DNA of 49,753 nt from Actinacidiphila cocklensis (GCF_907177275.1 NZ_CAJSLV010000083.1:1-49753), one strand, 5' to 3'; counted from the stretch's first letter, positions 9,876 to 19,098 are shown. The notes: generated by a model not told the origin, from the sequence alone. Translations and numbers: made by a program.

Positions 9876-10163
9876 CTAGCGAACGCCCGCCGCGCCGGCA
9901 CGGATGCCGAGGCGCTCGCGGAGCTCACGGAAGCGCGTGATGTCCTTCTTGGCCAGGTACTGCAGCAGACGGCGGCGCTGGCCGACCAGGATCAGCAGAC
10001 CACGACGCGAGTGGTGGTCGTGCTTGTGGGTCTTGAGGTGCTCGGTCAGGTCCGAGATCCGGCGGGACAGCAGTGCCACCTGGACCTCGGGGGAGCCGGT
10101 GTCGCCCTCCTTGGTGCCGAACTCGGCGATGATCTGCTTCTTCGTCTCGACGTCGAGCGACAT
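9876..10163 (-). CDS. rpsO: 30S ribosomal protein S15
   Basis: A 95-residue S15 that binds the 16S rRNA central domain. The family core reads GDTGSPEVQVALLSRRISDLTEHLKTHKHDHHSRRGLL, followed by LVGQRRRLLQYLAKKD. The ATG at 10163 (MSLDVETKKQ) has AGAGGAG 6 bases upstream; the longer open frame is leader. An inverted repeat lies about 80 bases upstream of the start and could matter for control. pnp is downstream. Confidence 0.98.
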   Translation of the reverse strand: MSLDVETKKQIIAEFGTKEGDTGSPEVQVALLSRRISDLTEHLKTHKHDHHSRRGLLILVGQRRRLLQYLAKKDITRFRELRERLGIRAGAAGVR

Positions 10164-10243
10164 ACGGACTCCTCTGGGGATCGTGGGCCGGCGAGCGTCC
10201 CCGGTCTGCATCGCGGGGAAATCTCAGGTGACTCGCACGGCGT

Positions 10244-10276
10244 ACGGTCACCGGGCGTAAACACACAGGTGACCGT
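10244..10276 (-). repeat. 9-bp inverted repeat in the rpsO upstream region
   Basis: ACGGTCACC (10244-10252) and GGTGACCGT (10268-10276) are perfect complements with a 15-base spacer, about 80 bases upstream of the rpsO start. If transcribed it is a leader hairpin, which could be an S15 autoregulatory site. If not, it is an operator-like dyad. The promoter is not clear enough to decide. Confidence 0.4.
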
Positions 10277-10310
10277 CACCCAGGGTACCAGCCGGTCGCG
10301 GGGCTCCTTA

Positions 10311-10333
10311 CCGGCGGGTCATCGGCCCGCCGG
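10311..10333 (-). terminator. Hairpin downstream of eccD
   Basis: CCGGCGGG (10311-10318) pairs with CCCGCCGG (10326-10333) around a 7-base loop, starting 7 bases past the eccD stop on the minus strand. It probably ends eccD transcription ahead of the rpsO promoter. Confidence 0.65.
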
Positions 10334-10340
10334 ACGCGGT

Positions 10341-11807
10341 TCAGTCGCTGCTCAGCCCGCGTACGGAGCCGTAGACCTTGAGCACGCCCAGGCACAGCGG
10401 GACCAGCGACAGCAGGATCGCGCCCTCGGCGAGGTCCAGGCTGCGGCCCCAGAACGGGGACACACCCTTGCGGGGCACGATCAGGCCGATCGCGACCAGC
10501 AGCACGGCGCCGGCCGCGATCGCCGCGGACAGCCACAGCGTGTGCAGGTCCAGCGGCCCGTGGTCGCCCCTGGCCAGGTGCACCAGCAGCGAGATGTCGG
10601 GGTTGAGCGCGAGCCCGAGGATCAGCAGGGCCACCGCGAGGATGCCGGCGATCACCAGGCTGGCGACCTGGCTGGTGTAGCGGAAGAGCCGGGCGCGCAG
10701 CAGCGCCGCGACGCCGGCGGTCAGCGCGAGCACCTGGGCGGGCGCGGAATCGGAGAAGCTCATCACGGCGGCGGCGCCGACGACGGTGGCCGAGCAGCCG
10801 CCGACCAGTCCGAGCAGCAGTTCGTGGCCGCGGCGGGCCTGTGCGGCGACCGCCTCGTAGTCGATGGCCTGCTCCGGCTCGCGCCGGTCGCCATAGCGTT
10901 CCATGACCTCGGCGGACGGCTCGGGCGAGCCGAAGCCGATCGGGAGCCGGGCGAAGCGCGCGGACCAGCCGGGCAGGAAGCCGACCAGCGCGACCGCGCC
11001 GACGGCCGCGACCGAGGCGACCCCGCGCGGCGGGGCGTCGGTGGCGATGGCCCCGTAGGTCGCCAGGGTGCCCACGGCTGCCAGGAAGGCGGACGCCACG
11101 AAGGGCGCGTCGCCGGTGGGCAGCACCGCGACCAGGATCGCCGAGGCCACCAGGACGGTCGCGCAGCCGACCAGGAACTGCAGCCGGCCCGGGCCGTGCC
11201 CGTCGTCGGGGGCGACGATGCCGGAGCCGGCGATCAGCAGGTGCGGCAGCGCGGCCAGGCCGAGGGCGACCGCCGCGACACGGTCGCGGTAGATCCGGGC
11301 GCGTACGGCCGCGAAGGCGACCAGGACCGTGCCGAGGACGCCGGCCACGACGCCCGGCATCGAGTGCATGTCGTGCCTGACCGGCTCGGCCCACCACAGC
11401 ACGAAGCCCATCATCACCAGCAGCACCGCGCCGCCGGTCAGGCCGACGACCCGCATCAGGTCGTCGTCCCAGCGGCGCCGGTCGCGGACGACGGCGGTGG
11501 CGATGGCGTCGGCCACGTCGTCGTGGACCGCGGGCGGCAGCGACTCGGCGAAGGCCCGCAGCGCGATCAGCTCGCCGTCCAGGACGCGCTGCGCCGACAG
11601 CGACAGGGCCGGGTCGAGAACGCTGCCGTCCCGGCGCACGAGGTGGAAGCCGGTCGGCTCCTCCTCGGTCTGCACCTGCCCCGACAGACGCAGGATGTCG
11701 GGGCGCAGGTCCGCGACCGGCAGGTCGTCCGGCAGTGCCACGTCGATCCTGCTGTCCGGTGCTACGACCGTGACGCGGCAGAATCCGGTCGCTGAGATCG
11801 TGCTCAC
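10341..11807 (-). CDS. eccD: ESX/type VII secretion membrane protein EccD
   Basis: Channel-forming membrane subunit of the T7SS core complex. The 488-residue product has an N-terminal ubiquitin-like domain (about residues 8-90, CRVTVVAPDSRIDVALPDDLPVADL). About eleven hydrophobic helices follow from residue 120 to the end, the EccD layout. I chose the GTG at 11807 (MSTISATGF), with AGGGGG 9 bases upstream, over the longer frame to 11849. It is divergent from eccC across 135 bases, so the two core subunits may share a control region. A terminator hairpin follows. Confidence 0.93.
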   Translation of the reverse strand: MSTISATGFCRVTVVAPDSRIDVALPDDLPVADLRPDILRLSGQVQTEEEPTGFHLVRRDGSVLDPALSLSAQRVLDGELIALRAFAESLPPAVHDDVADAIATAVVRDRRRWDDDLMRVVGLTGGAVLLVMMGFVLWWAEPVRHDMHSMPGVVAGVLGTVLVAFAAVRARIYRDRVAAVALGLAALPHLLIAGSGIVAPDDGHGPGRLQFLVGCATVLVASAILVAVLPTGDAPFVASAFLAAVGTLATYGAIATDAPPRGVASVAAVGAVALVGFLPGWSARFARLPIGFGSPEPSAEVMERYGDRREPEQAIDYEAVAAQARRGHELLLGLVGGCSATVVGAAAVMSFSDSAPAQVLALTAGVAALLRARLFRYTSQVASLVIAGILAVALLILGLALNPDISLLVHLARGDHGPLDLHTLWLSAAIAAGAVLLVAIGLIVPRKGVSPFWGRSLDLAEGAILLSLVPLCLGVLKVYGSVRGLSSD

Positions 11808-11942
11808 CGCGCTGTGCCCCCTAGGCTGCGGATTTCCGCGATCAGCCAACTCCCGCCTGGCCGGTGGACGATGGCTGTAAGTAGTATCTGCGACAAAATA
11901 TCAGTCACAACGGGTCGATGATCCCGGGGGGCGAGCACATCA
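11808..11942. promoter_or_regulatory. Divergent eccD/eccC control region
   Basis: A 135-base gap between the two divergent T7SS core genes. Its middle (about 11872-11912) is clearly A+T-richer than its surroundings and contains GTAGTAT and AAAATATCAG, candidate -10 elements on either strand. I could not fit a convincing -35/-10 pair, so this is a location call only. Confidence 0.35.
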
Positions 11943-14900
11943 GTGAGTTCGGTCATCGTCAAGCGTCCGGCGCGGGCATTCCCGCCCGAGATGCCGTCGG
12001 AGGAACTTGAACTGGCGTCACCGCCCGAACTGCAGCGCGGCCAGGACCAGGGCGTGATGATGATGCTGCTGCCCATGCTCGCCATGGGCGGTTCGGCGGC
12101 GTACTTCTTCATGCCGGGGTCCCAGCCGATCATGAAGGTCATGGGCGGCCTGATGATGACCTCCATGGTGGCGATGGGCATCGCGCAGGTCGTCCGCACC
12201 CGGCAAGGCGCCAGCGGGCACATGGCGGACAGCCGCCGCGACTACCTCAAGTACCTGGCGCAGCAGCGCCGCAAGGCCCGCAAGGTCGCCGACCACCAGC
12301 GCAGCAGCCAGCTCTACACCCACCCCGCGCCCGACCAGCTGTGGGCGCTGGCCGCCGAGGGCAAAAGGGTCTGGGAACGCCGCCCGGGCGACGACGACTT
12401 CGGGCAGGTGCGGGTGGGACTCGCCCCGCAGCAACTGGCCACCCCGCTGGTCGCCCCCGACACCGCCCCCGTCGACCAGCTCGAACCGCTCACCGCGCAC
12501 GCCATGCAGCGCTTCATCGCCGCCTACGGCACCGTCGAAGGCCTGCCGCTCGCGGTGTCGCTGCGGGCGTTCTCGCATGTCGCGCTGACCGGTGAGCCCG
12601 AGGCGGTCTACGGGCAGGCGCGGGCGATGATCGCCCAGCTGTCGACGCTGCACTCGCCCGCGGACCTGGTGCTCGGCGTGGCCGCGTCGCCGTCCGCGCT
12701 GCGCGAGTGGGAGTGGGTCAAGTGGCTGCCGCACAGCCAGTCGCTGGGCGAACTGGACGGGGCGGGCACCCGGCGGCTCGTGGTCGGCGACATGGGCGAG
12801 CTGGAGGAGCTGCTGCGCGGCCGGATCGAGGACCGGCCGCGCTTCCAGCGGGACGCGACGCCGCTGCTCGACCAGCCGCACGTGGTGGTCTTCGTGGACG
12901 GCGGCACGGTCCCCCCGACGTCGGTGCTGGCCTCCGGTGAGGGCCTGCTGGGCGTCACCGTCGTGGAGATGGCGCCCGGCGAGACCGGCGAGCCGCGCGG
13001 CGACCTGTGGCTGCGCTGCACCTCCGAGGAGATGCTGCTGCGGTCGGCGGCCGGCGGCGCCTACGGCGGCGCCCCGGACCGGCTGAGCGCCATAGAGGCC
13101 GAGTCGCTGGCCCGGCAGCTCGCACCGCTGCGGCCCGCCGACGGCGGCGAGGACGAACCGCTGCTGTCCAACCTGGACTTCACCGACCTGATGGGCATCG
13201 GCGAGGCCTCGTCCTTCGACGTGGCCCGCGGCTGGGTGCCGCGCAGCCAGCACGAGCGGCTGCGGGTGCCGATCGGGGTGGGCGAGGACGGCGAGCCGGT
13301 CCACCTGGACCTGAAGGAGGCCGCGCAGGAGGGCATGGGGCCGCACGGCCTGTGCGTGGGTGCCACCGGCTCCGGCAAGTCCGAGCTGCTGCGCACCCTG
13401 GTGCTCGGTCTGGCCGTCACGCACTCGTCGGAGTCGCTGAACTTCGTGCTCGCCGACTTCAAGGGCGGTGCGACCTTCGCCGGCATGAGCGAGATGCCGC
13501 ACGTGTCCGCGGTCATCACCAACCTGGCGGACGACCTGACGCTCGTCGACCGCATGCGCGACTCGATCACCGGTGAACTGCAGCGGCGCCAGGAACTGCT
13601 GAAGTCCACCGGCAACTACGCCAACATCCACGACTACGAGCGGGCCAGGACCGCGGGCGCGGCTCTGGAGCCGCTGGCGTCGCTGGTGCTGGTCATCGAC
13701 GAGTTCAGCGAGCTGCTGACCGCGAAGCCCGAGTTCATCGACATGTTCATCCAGATCGGCCGGATCGGCCGCTCGCTGGGTGTGCACCTGCTGCTCGCCT
13801 CGCAGCGCCTGGAGGAGGGCAGGCTGCGCGGCCTGGACACGTACCTGTCCTACCGCATCGGTCTGCGGACCTTCTCCGCCTCGGAGTCGCGGGCCGCGCT
13901 CGGCGTGCCCGACGCGTACCACCTGCCGTCGGTACCGGGGTCCGGCTACCTGAAGTTCGGCACCGACACCATGGTGCGGTTCAAGGCCGCGTACGTGTCC
14001 GGGCCGCACCGCAGGGGCCGGGAGGCCGAGGCCGACGGCGGCGCGCAGGGCGGCCGCAGGCCCGCGCCCTTCACCGCGGCGCCGGTGGCCATGAGCGCGC
14101 CGGTGGTGCGGCCGGTGGCGGCGCAGCGCGACGACGCCGTGGCCGACACCGTCCTGGACGTGCTGGTGCGGCGCCTTGAGGGCCGCGGCCCCGAGGCGCA
14201 CCAGGTGTGGCTGCCGCCGCTGGACGAGGCGCCCAGCCTGGACCGCCTGATGCCGCTCGCGGTGTCCGCCGACCGCGGACTGCAGGCCAGCAGCGGGATG
14301 CCGCTGGGCGGTCTGACGGTGGCGCTGGGCATCGTGGACAAGCCGTTCGAGCAGCGCCGCGACCCGCTGACGCTGGACTTCAGCGGTGCGGCGGGCCACG
14401 GTCTGATCGTCGGCGGTCCGCGCAGCGGCAAGTCGACGATGCTGCGCACCCTGGTGGCGTCCTTCGCGCTGACCCACACGCCGAGCGAGGTGCAGTTCTA
14501 CTGCCTGGACTTCGGCGGTGGCGCGCTGCGCGCGGTGGACGGCCTGGCCCATGTGGGCGGGGTCGCCGGGCGGCTCGAACCCGACCGCGTACGCCGTGCG
14601 GTCGCCGAGGTCGCGGGGGTGCTGGCCCGCCGCGAGGAGGTCTTCCGCAGCCGCGGCATCGACACGGTGGCGTCGTACCGCAGGCTGCGGGCGACCGGTG
14701 AACTGCCCGACGAGCAGTGGGGCGACGTCTTCCTGCTGATCGACGGCTGGGGGGCGTTCAAGCAGGACAACGAGCGCCTCGAACCGGTGGTCGCCGACAT
14801 CGCCGCCCGCGGCCTGGGCTTCGGCGTGCACGTGGTGCTCACCGCGTCGCGCTACATGGAGGTCAGGGCCGCGCTCAAGGACCAGTTGCTGAACCGCCTC

Positions 14901-15875
14901 GAACTGCGGCTCGGCGACACCATGGACTCCGAGATCAACCGCAAGGTCGCCGCGAACGTGCCGGCCGGGGTGCCCGGCCGCGGTATCACCCCGGCGCAGC
15001 TGCACTTCATGGCGGGCCTGCCGCGGATCGACGGCAGCTCGTCGTCGGCCGACCTCACCGAGGGCGGCGCGGGGCTGGTCGAGGCGGTCAACTCGGCATG
15101 GCGCGGGGCGCCCGCACCGGGTATCCGGATGCTGCCGACGCTGCTCGGCGCCGAGCAGCTGCCCGACGGTTCGCGCTTCCCGGAGCGCGGGGTCGCGATC
15201 GGCATCGACGAGACGGCGCTGGCTCCGGTCTTCGTGAACTTCGAGACCGATCCCGTGCTGATCATCTTCGGCGACAGCGAGTCGGGCAAGACGGCCGCGC
15301 TGCGGCACATCGCCCGGCAGATCAGCCAGCGCTACACCCCGCAGGAGGCCATGCTCGTCGTCGGCGACTACCGGCGCACCCTGCTGGGCTCGCTCCCGGA
15401 GAGCCACATGCTGGAGTACATTGCCGCGTCCGCGGCCATGGAGACGCACATGACCGAGGTGCAGAAGCTGGTCGAACGGCGTGCACCCGGCCCCGACGTC
15501 ACACCGCGGCAACTGCGCGACCGCAGCTGGTGGAGCGGCCCGCAGCTGTTCGTGCTGATCGACGACTACGAGCTGGTCGCGGCCGGAAGCAACCCGATGG
15601 CGCAGCTCGCCGACAGCCTTCCCTTCGCCCGTGACGTGGGTGTGCGCTTCATCATCGCCCGCAGCAGCGGCGGGGCGGGGCGCTCGATGTACGAGCCGTT
15701 CATGCAGCGCGCCAAGGAGCTGGCCGCGCAGGGCCTGGTGCTGTCCGGCGACCCGAACGAGGGCGAGCTGATGGCCTCGGTCAGGCCGCGGCCGATGCCA
15801 CCCGGGCGGGCGATCTTCGCCGCGCGCCGCGGCGGAAGCCGGTTGGTGCAACTGGCCTGGACCGCCGAGGGGTGA
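11943..15875 (+). CDS. eccC: ESX/type VII secretion ATPase EccC (EccCa-EccCb fused)
   Basis: The motor of the T7SS, an FtsK/SpoIIIE-type ATPase. The 1310-residue protein has two N-terminal membrane helices (about residues 38-85) and three ATPase domains. Domain 1 has Walker A GATGSGKS (473-480) and Walker B LVLVIDE (D586, E587). Domain 2 has GGPRSGKST (824-832) but IDG (D934) instead of D-E. Domain 3 has GDSESGKT (1110-1117) and IDD (1206-1208). Only domain 1 keeps the catalytic glutamate, as known for EccC, where the other domains regulate and bind substrate. Mycobacterial ESX-1 splits this protein in two. The GTG start follows a G-rich stretch. Confidence 0.97.
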   Translation: MSSVIVKRPARAFPPEMPSEELELASPPELQRGQDQGVMMMLLPMLAMGGSAAYFFMPGSQPIMKVMGGLMMTSMVAMGIAQVVRTRQGASGHMADSRRDYLKYLAQQRRKARKVADHQRSSQLYTHPAPDQLWALAAEGKRVWERRPGDDDFGQVRVGLAPQQLATPLVAPDTAPVDQLEPLTAHAMQRFIAAYGTVEGLPLAVSLRAFSHVALTGEPEAVYGQARAMIAQLSTLHSPADLVLGVAASPSALREWEWVKWLPHSQSLGELDGAGTRRLVVGDMGELEELLRGRIEDRPRFQRDATPLLDQPHVVVFVDGGTVPPTSVLASGEGLLGVTVVEMAPGETGEPRGDLWLRCTSEEMLLRSAAGGAYGGAPDRLSAIEAESLARQLAPLRPADGGEDEPLLSNLDFTDLMGIGEASSFDVARGWVPRSQHERLRVPIGVGEDGEPVHLDLKEAAQEGMGPHGLCVGATGSGKSELLRTLVLGLAVTHSSESLNFVLADFKGGATFAGMSEMPHVSAVITNLADDLTLVDRMRDSITGELQRRQELLKSTGNYANIHDYERARTAGAALEPLASLVLVIDEFSELLTAKPEFIDMFIQIGRIGRSLGVHLLLASQRLEEGRLRGLDTYLSYRIGLRTFSASESRAALGVPDAYHLPSVPGSGYLKFGTDTMVRFKAAYVSGPHRRGREAEADGGAQGGRRPAPFTAAPVAMSAPVVRPVAAQRDDAVADTVLDVLVRRLEGRGPEAHQVWLPPLDEAPSLDRLMPLAVSADRGLQASSGMPLGGLTVALGIVDKPFEQRRDPLTLDFSGAAGHGLIVGGPRSGKSTMLRTLVASFALTHTPSEVQFYCLDFGGGALRAVDGLAHVGGVAGRLEPDRVRRAVAEVAGVLARREEVFRSRGIDTVASYRRLRATGELPDEQWGDVFLLIDGWGAFKQDNERLEPVVADIAARGLGFGVHVVLTASRYMEVRAALKDQLLNRLELRLGDTMDSEINRKVAANVPAGVPGRGITPAQLHFMAGLPRIDGSSSSADLTEGGAGLVEAVNSAWRGAPAPGIRMLPTLLGAEQLPDGSRFPERGVAIGIDETALAPVFVNFETDPVLIIFGDSESGKTAALRHIARQISQRYTPQEAMLVVGDYRRTLLGSLPESHMLEYIAASAAMETHMTEVQKLVERRAPGPDVTPRQLRDRSWWSGPQLFVLIDDYELVAAGSNPMAQLADSLPFARDVGVRFIIARSSGGAGRSMYEPFMQRAKELAAQGLVLSGDPNEGELMASVRPRPMPPGRAIFAARRGGSRLVQLAWTAEG

Positions 15876-15982
15876 GCGGGAGGTTGACGGCCGACTTCCG
15901 CAATCCCCGCCGCCTGCTAGGTTTTTTGTCGTGATGCGTGCGGCCGCAGGTCAGCGGCCGCACCGGCGATGGGGGCACGATC

Positions 15983-16630
15983 ATGAAGTCGGACTGGGAC
16001 CGGCTGTACGGCTCCGGCGGTGACGCTGCGCCGGGCAGCTCCGGCGTGAACGGCCACGGCCCGGACAGTGCCGGTGCGAACGGGCATGGCGCGGCGGCCG
16101 GCGGCGAGGGCGACGCGGACGCGGCGTGGTCGCGGCTGACGGAGCTGGTGGATCGTGCGGGCGACAGCCCGCAGGTCCCGGTGGCCGCGGCCTTCGGGAT
16201 GCTGCCGAGCGCCCAGGAGGGCGCCCATGCCGCGCTCGTCTCGGAACTGGCCGACCTGCACGCGGGCAACGGCGACCCCGACGCGCTGCTCGACGCCTTC
16301 CGGGCCAGCCTGGTCATGGTGCCGACGCTCGACGGCGGCGACCTGTGGGCGACGAGCATGGGCGGCGTGCACTGGGTGTACGCCTTCTCCGACGACACCG
16401 AGCTGGCGCGTTTCGCGGTGGCGCGGGGCGCCGACGGCTCGTCGGGCGTGGACTATGTGACGGTCTACGGCTGGCGGCTGCTGGACGAGGTGGTGCCCGC
16501 GGTCGGCGAACCGGCCGGTGTGGCACTGGACGTGGCCGGCAGCCGGCCGATGATCTTCCCGCCGGTGGTGGGTGTGGTACCTGACAGGGCCGCGGTGGAC
16601 GCCGTGGCAGGCAACGGGGAGGAACGATGA
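15983..16630 (+). CDS. SseB-like domain protein in T7SS cargo cassette
   Basis: A 215-residue product. A Gly/Ala-rich, low-complexity N-terminus (about residues 1-50) precedes an SseB-like fold. The pattern ALLDAFRASLVMVPTL...LWATSMGGVHWVYAFSDDTELARFA and the later IFPPVVG are characteristic. In Streptomyces, SseB-fold proteins recur next to T7SS genes, and an adaptor or chaperone role is an inference. The ATG at 15983 follows GGGGG; the upstream codons look like leader. Its stop overlaps the next start (ATGA), with GGGGAGG before it, so the two are translated together. Confidence 0.7.
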   Translation: MKSDWDRLYGSGGDAAPGSSGVNGHGPDSAGANGHGAAAGGEGDADAAWSRLTELVDRAGDSPQVPVAAAFGMLPSAQEGAHAALVSELADLHAGNGDPDALLDAFRASLVMVPTLDGGDLWATSMGGVHWVYAFSDDTELARFAVARGADGSSGVDYVTVYGWRLLDEVVPAVGEPAGVALDVAGSRPMIFPPVVGVVPDRAAVDAVAGNGEER

Positions 16631-17286
16631 CCGGAGGCGGGGGCGGCGGCGGTTACAACGTCACCGAGACGGCACTGGCCCAGACGGCGAGCGGGCTCAA
16701 CGGCGTCATCCACGAACTGCAGTCGATGGGCCAGGAAGCAGCGGCCGACGTCGGCCGCGGGTTCGACAACCTCAAGCTGACCGGCATGCAGACCGGGCAC
16801 TCCGGCCTCACGTCGGCCTTCGACGGCTTCTGCGACCGCTGGGAGTGGGGCGTGCGGACGATCGTCCAGGACGCCGACCAGATCGCGCAGCGGCTGGGTC
16901 TCGCGGCCGGCACGTACTACGAGATGGACCAGTACGCCATGAAGACCCTCAAGGTCGTCGTGGCCTCCGACCTCGGCAATCCCAACCTGACGGAGGAGCA
17001 GGAGGAGAACATGTCGTGGGGTCAGATCGGGTCCGACAACCCGATCAACCAGTTCCTGCACCCTGACTACAGCGCGAAGTCCGCCCAGCAGGCGCTGTCC
17101 GACATGGGGCAGACCTGGAAGGACACGGCTCACGACATGAGCCAGTCGATCCCGATGGAGACCGCGGCGACGGTCAGCGGGCACAAGGACGACTACGACC
17201 AGGCGCTCGAACAGGCCTACGGCCCGACCCCGGAAGAGCGCGCGCAGCAGCAGGCGCAGGGCGGTGGCACCGGCAGCGGCGGCTGA
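16627..17286 (+). CDS. Long WXG-like helical protein, probable T7SS partner or substrate
   Basis: A 219-residue, glycine-headed, helical protein. A WEWG turn (RWEWGVRTI) divides two helices as in WXG100 proteins. A YYEMD segment at the end of helix 2 fits the YxxxD/E type VII export signal. The C-terminal half adds about 100 residues, including WKDTAHDMSQS, and ends in a Gln/Gly-rich tail. It overlaps both neighbours (ATGA upstream, TGATG downstream), so it is tightly coupled to the following toxin gene. The likely role is a secretion partner for the toxin N-terminal domains (inference, by analogy with LXG partner proteins). Confidence 0.7.
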   Translation: MTGGGGGGGYNVTETALAQTASGLNGVIHELQSMGQEAAADVGRGFDNLKLTGMQTGHSGLTSAFDGFCDRWEWGVRTIVQDADQIAQRLGLAAGTYYEMDQYAMKTLKVVVASDLGNPNLTEEQEENMSWGQIGSDNPINQFLHPDYSAKSAQQALSDMGQTWKDTAHDMSQSIPMETAATVSGHKDDYDQALEQAYGPTPEERAQQQAQGGGTGSGG

Positions 17287-19094
17287 TGGGCGTCAGGGCG
17301 CTGGTCGACGCGCTCGGCGACGGCGGCGACCGGCTGCTGCGCGCGGCGGAGCGCGAGACCGGCGCCCTGATCGACGACAACGCCCGCCTGGTGGCCGCGG
17401 GGCTGGACGCCGCGGGCCTGCACCGCGCCGCCGAGTGGACCGAGAACACCGGCGACCTCGTCGCCGACCGGCTCGGTGCCGAGGTCGCGGAGCAGGAGCT
17501 GGGGCAGAGCGACGACCCGAAGGACCTGCTGCACGGCGACCCCGGCCGCATCCGCGCCGCGTCCGGTCGGCTGCGCCGGCTGCACAGGGCCTTCGACACG
17601 GGCCGTACGGGCCTGTCGCGGCTCGACCCCGGCACCTGGAACGGCTTCGGCGGCGACGCCTTCCACGCGGCCTTCACGCCGCAACCCGGTGCGTGGGGCC
17701 GGGCGGCGACCGCGTGCCAGGAGGCGGCGGACGCCCTGGACCACTACGCCTTCACCGTCGAGTGGGCGCAGCGCAGGGCCGAGGAGGCCGTCCGGCTCTG
17801 GCGGCGGGGCGCCGAGGCGCGGAAGAAGGCCGCGGCCGCGTACAACGCCCGGCTGGACCGCTACGCGGCCGCACTTGCCGCCGGCCCCGAGGAGCTCCCG
17901 GCTCGGCCCGGCCCCTTCACCGACCCGGGCGCTGACGACCGGGGCGCCGCCGCCGACCTCCTGGCCGCGGCGCGGGACCAGCGCGACACGGCCGCCTGCG
18001 GCACCGAGGCGGCGGTACGGTCCGCGGCCGGACTCGCCCCCGCACTGCCGGACTTCGCCGGCCGGTTCTGTGCCGGCACCGTCGACCTGCTCGACACCGC
18101 GCCGATCCGCCTGGAGCATTTCGCCGGCGGGCTGATCCGCAGCGCCACCGACGCGGTGCGCTTCGCCCGCGGCCTGAACCCGTACGACCCGTACAACCTG
18201 ACCCATCCCGCGGCATATGTGACGCGGTTGAACGCCACCGCGGCCGGGCTGCTCGACCTTGCGGCACACACCGAGCGGCTTCCCGGGCTCGTCCTCGGTT
18301 CGGGCTGGGGCGCCGACAGCGACGAGGCGAGCGGGCGGCTGCTCGGCAATGTACTGCTGACGATGGCAACGGACGGCGGCAGTGCGGCCGGCCGCAATGC
18401 GGCGGGCTGGCGTAACGCCGTACCGCCGCGCGGCGCCTCGCTCGACGACGTCCGCAGCGCCCTGCGCGACGGGCCCGACGGGCTGCAGCCGGTCGACCAC
18501 GCCGACCAGCGGGCGCTGGAAAAGGTGGTGCCGCGCAATCACGACGGCAGTTTCCAGCGGTATCCCGACCCGCGCGGCCCATGGACGGGGCTGCAGAACG
18601 ACGGCGGCACCCAAGTGGCGGGCCGCTCGAACAACTGCGCCGACAACGTACGTGCCGCGTTGGAGACCTGGTACGGCAACCCGCAGGTCGCCGCCGCCCG
18701 AACGCTCAGCAGGGCGGCGGACGGAACGCTCGACGTACTGAGCGCCGAGCGGTTCGGCGTGGAGAACGGCAACGTGTGGGGCGGCACCGCCTTCGGCTAC
18801 ACCGGCCCCGGGCCTGCCGCCTACGAGCGGGTGGCCGACGAGGTGCGCGGCGCGGGGCACGGGTCGAGCGCCTTCGTCCATGTCGAGTGGCCCCCGACCG
18901 CCGACGGTGTGCGCACCTCGCACGTCTTCACCGCGCTGAACCACGGCGGCGAGGTGTTCTGGTTCGACCCGCAGGCCGGCATCGTCAGCACCGACCCCAT
19001 CCACGCGGCGGCGCGGCATGTCTTCCACTACGTCCTGGACGCGGACCGCCGTCCGGTCACCCGCCGGCCGGCCGTGACAGCCGCCGAGGAGTAG
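17286..19094 (+). CDS. T7SS-type toxin 1, papain-fold (glutamine-deamidase-like) tip
   Basis: A 602-residue modular protein. The N-terminal roughly 230 residues are a helical T7 targeting domain with the motif DPGTWNGFGGDAFHAAF (W118). A middle segment (about 270-370) includes RGLNPYDPYN. The C-terminal domain is cysteine-protease-like: NNCADN (C451), SHVFTALNHGG (H546) and WFDPQAG (D561, Q563), the Cys/His/Asp arrangement of papain-fold polymorphic toxins (Tox-PL/glutamine deamidase). It would be exported by the adjacent ESX system and modify a target in another cell or compartment (inference). The start overlaps the previous stop. A 92-residue immunity-type gene follows after 4 bases. It is paralogous to the next large gene, but the tip is very different. 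Confidence 0.8.
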   Translation: MGVRALVDALGDGGDRLLRAAERETGALIDDNARLVAAGLDAAGLHRAAEWTENTGDLVADRLGAEVAEQELGQSDDPKDLLHGDPGRIRAASGRLRRLHRAFDTGRTGLSRLDPGTWNGFGGDAFHAAFTPQPGAWGRAATACQEAADALDHYAFTVEWAQRRAEEAVRLWRRGAEARKKAAAAYNARLDRYAAALAAGPEELPARPGPFTDPGADDRGAAADLLAAARDQRDTAACGTEAAVRSAAGLAPALPDFAGRFCAGTVDLLDTAPIRLEHFAGGLIRSATDAVRFARGLNPYDPYNLTHPAAYVTRLNATAAGLLDLAAHTERLPGLVLGSGWGADSDEASGRLLGNVLLTMATDGGSAAGRNAAGWRNAVPPRGASLDDVRSALRDGPDGLQPVDHADQRALEKVVPRNHDGSFQRYPDPRGPWTGLQNDGGTQVAGRSNNCADNVRAALETWYGNPQVAAARTLSRAADGTLDVLSAERFGVENGNVWGGTAFGYTGPGPAAYERVADEVRGAGHGSSAFVHVEWPPTADGVRTSHVFTALNHGGEVFWFDPQAGIVSTDPIHAAARHVFHYVLDADRRPVTRRPAVTAAEE

Positions 19095-19098
19095 CCCG

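Noticed and set aside
12018..15851. 1277-residue antisense frame over eccC
   Set aside because: It is the complement of EccC codons, His/Gln/Arg/Ala-rich with no motifs; EccC on the plus strand has all three ATPase domains.
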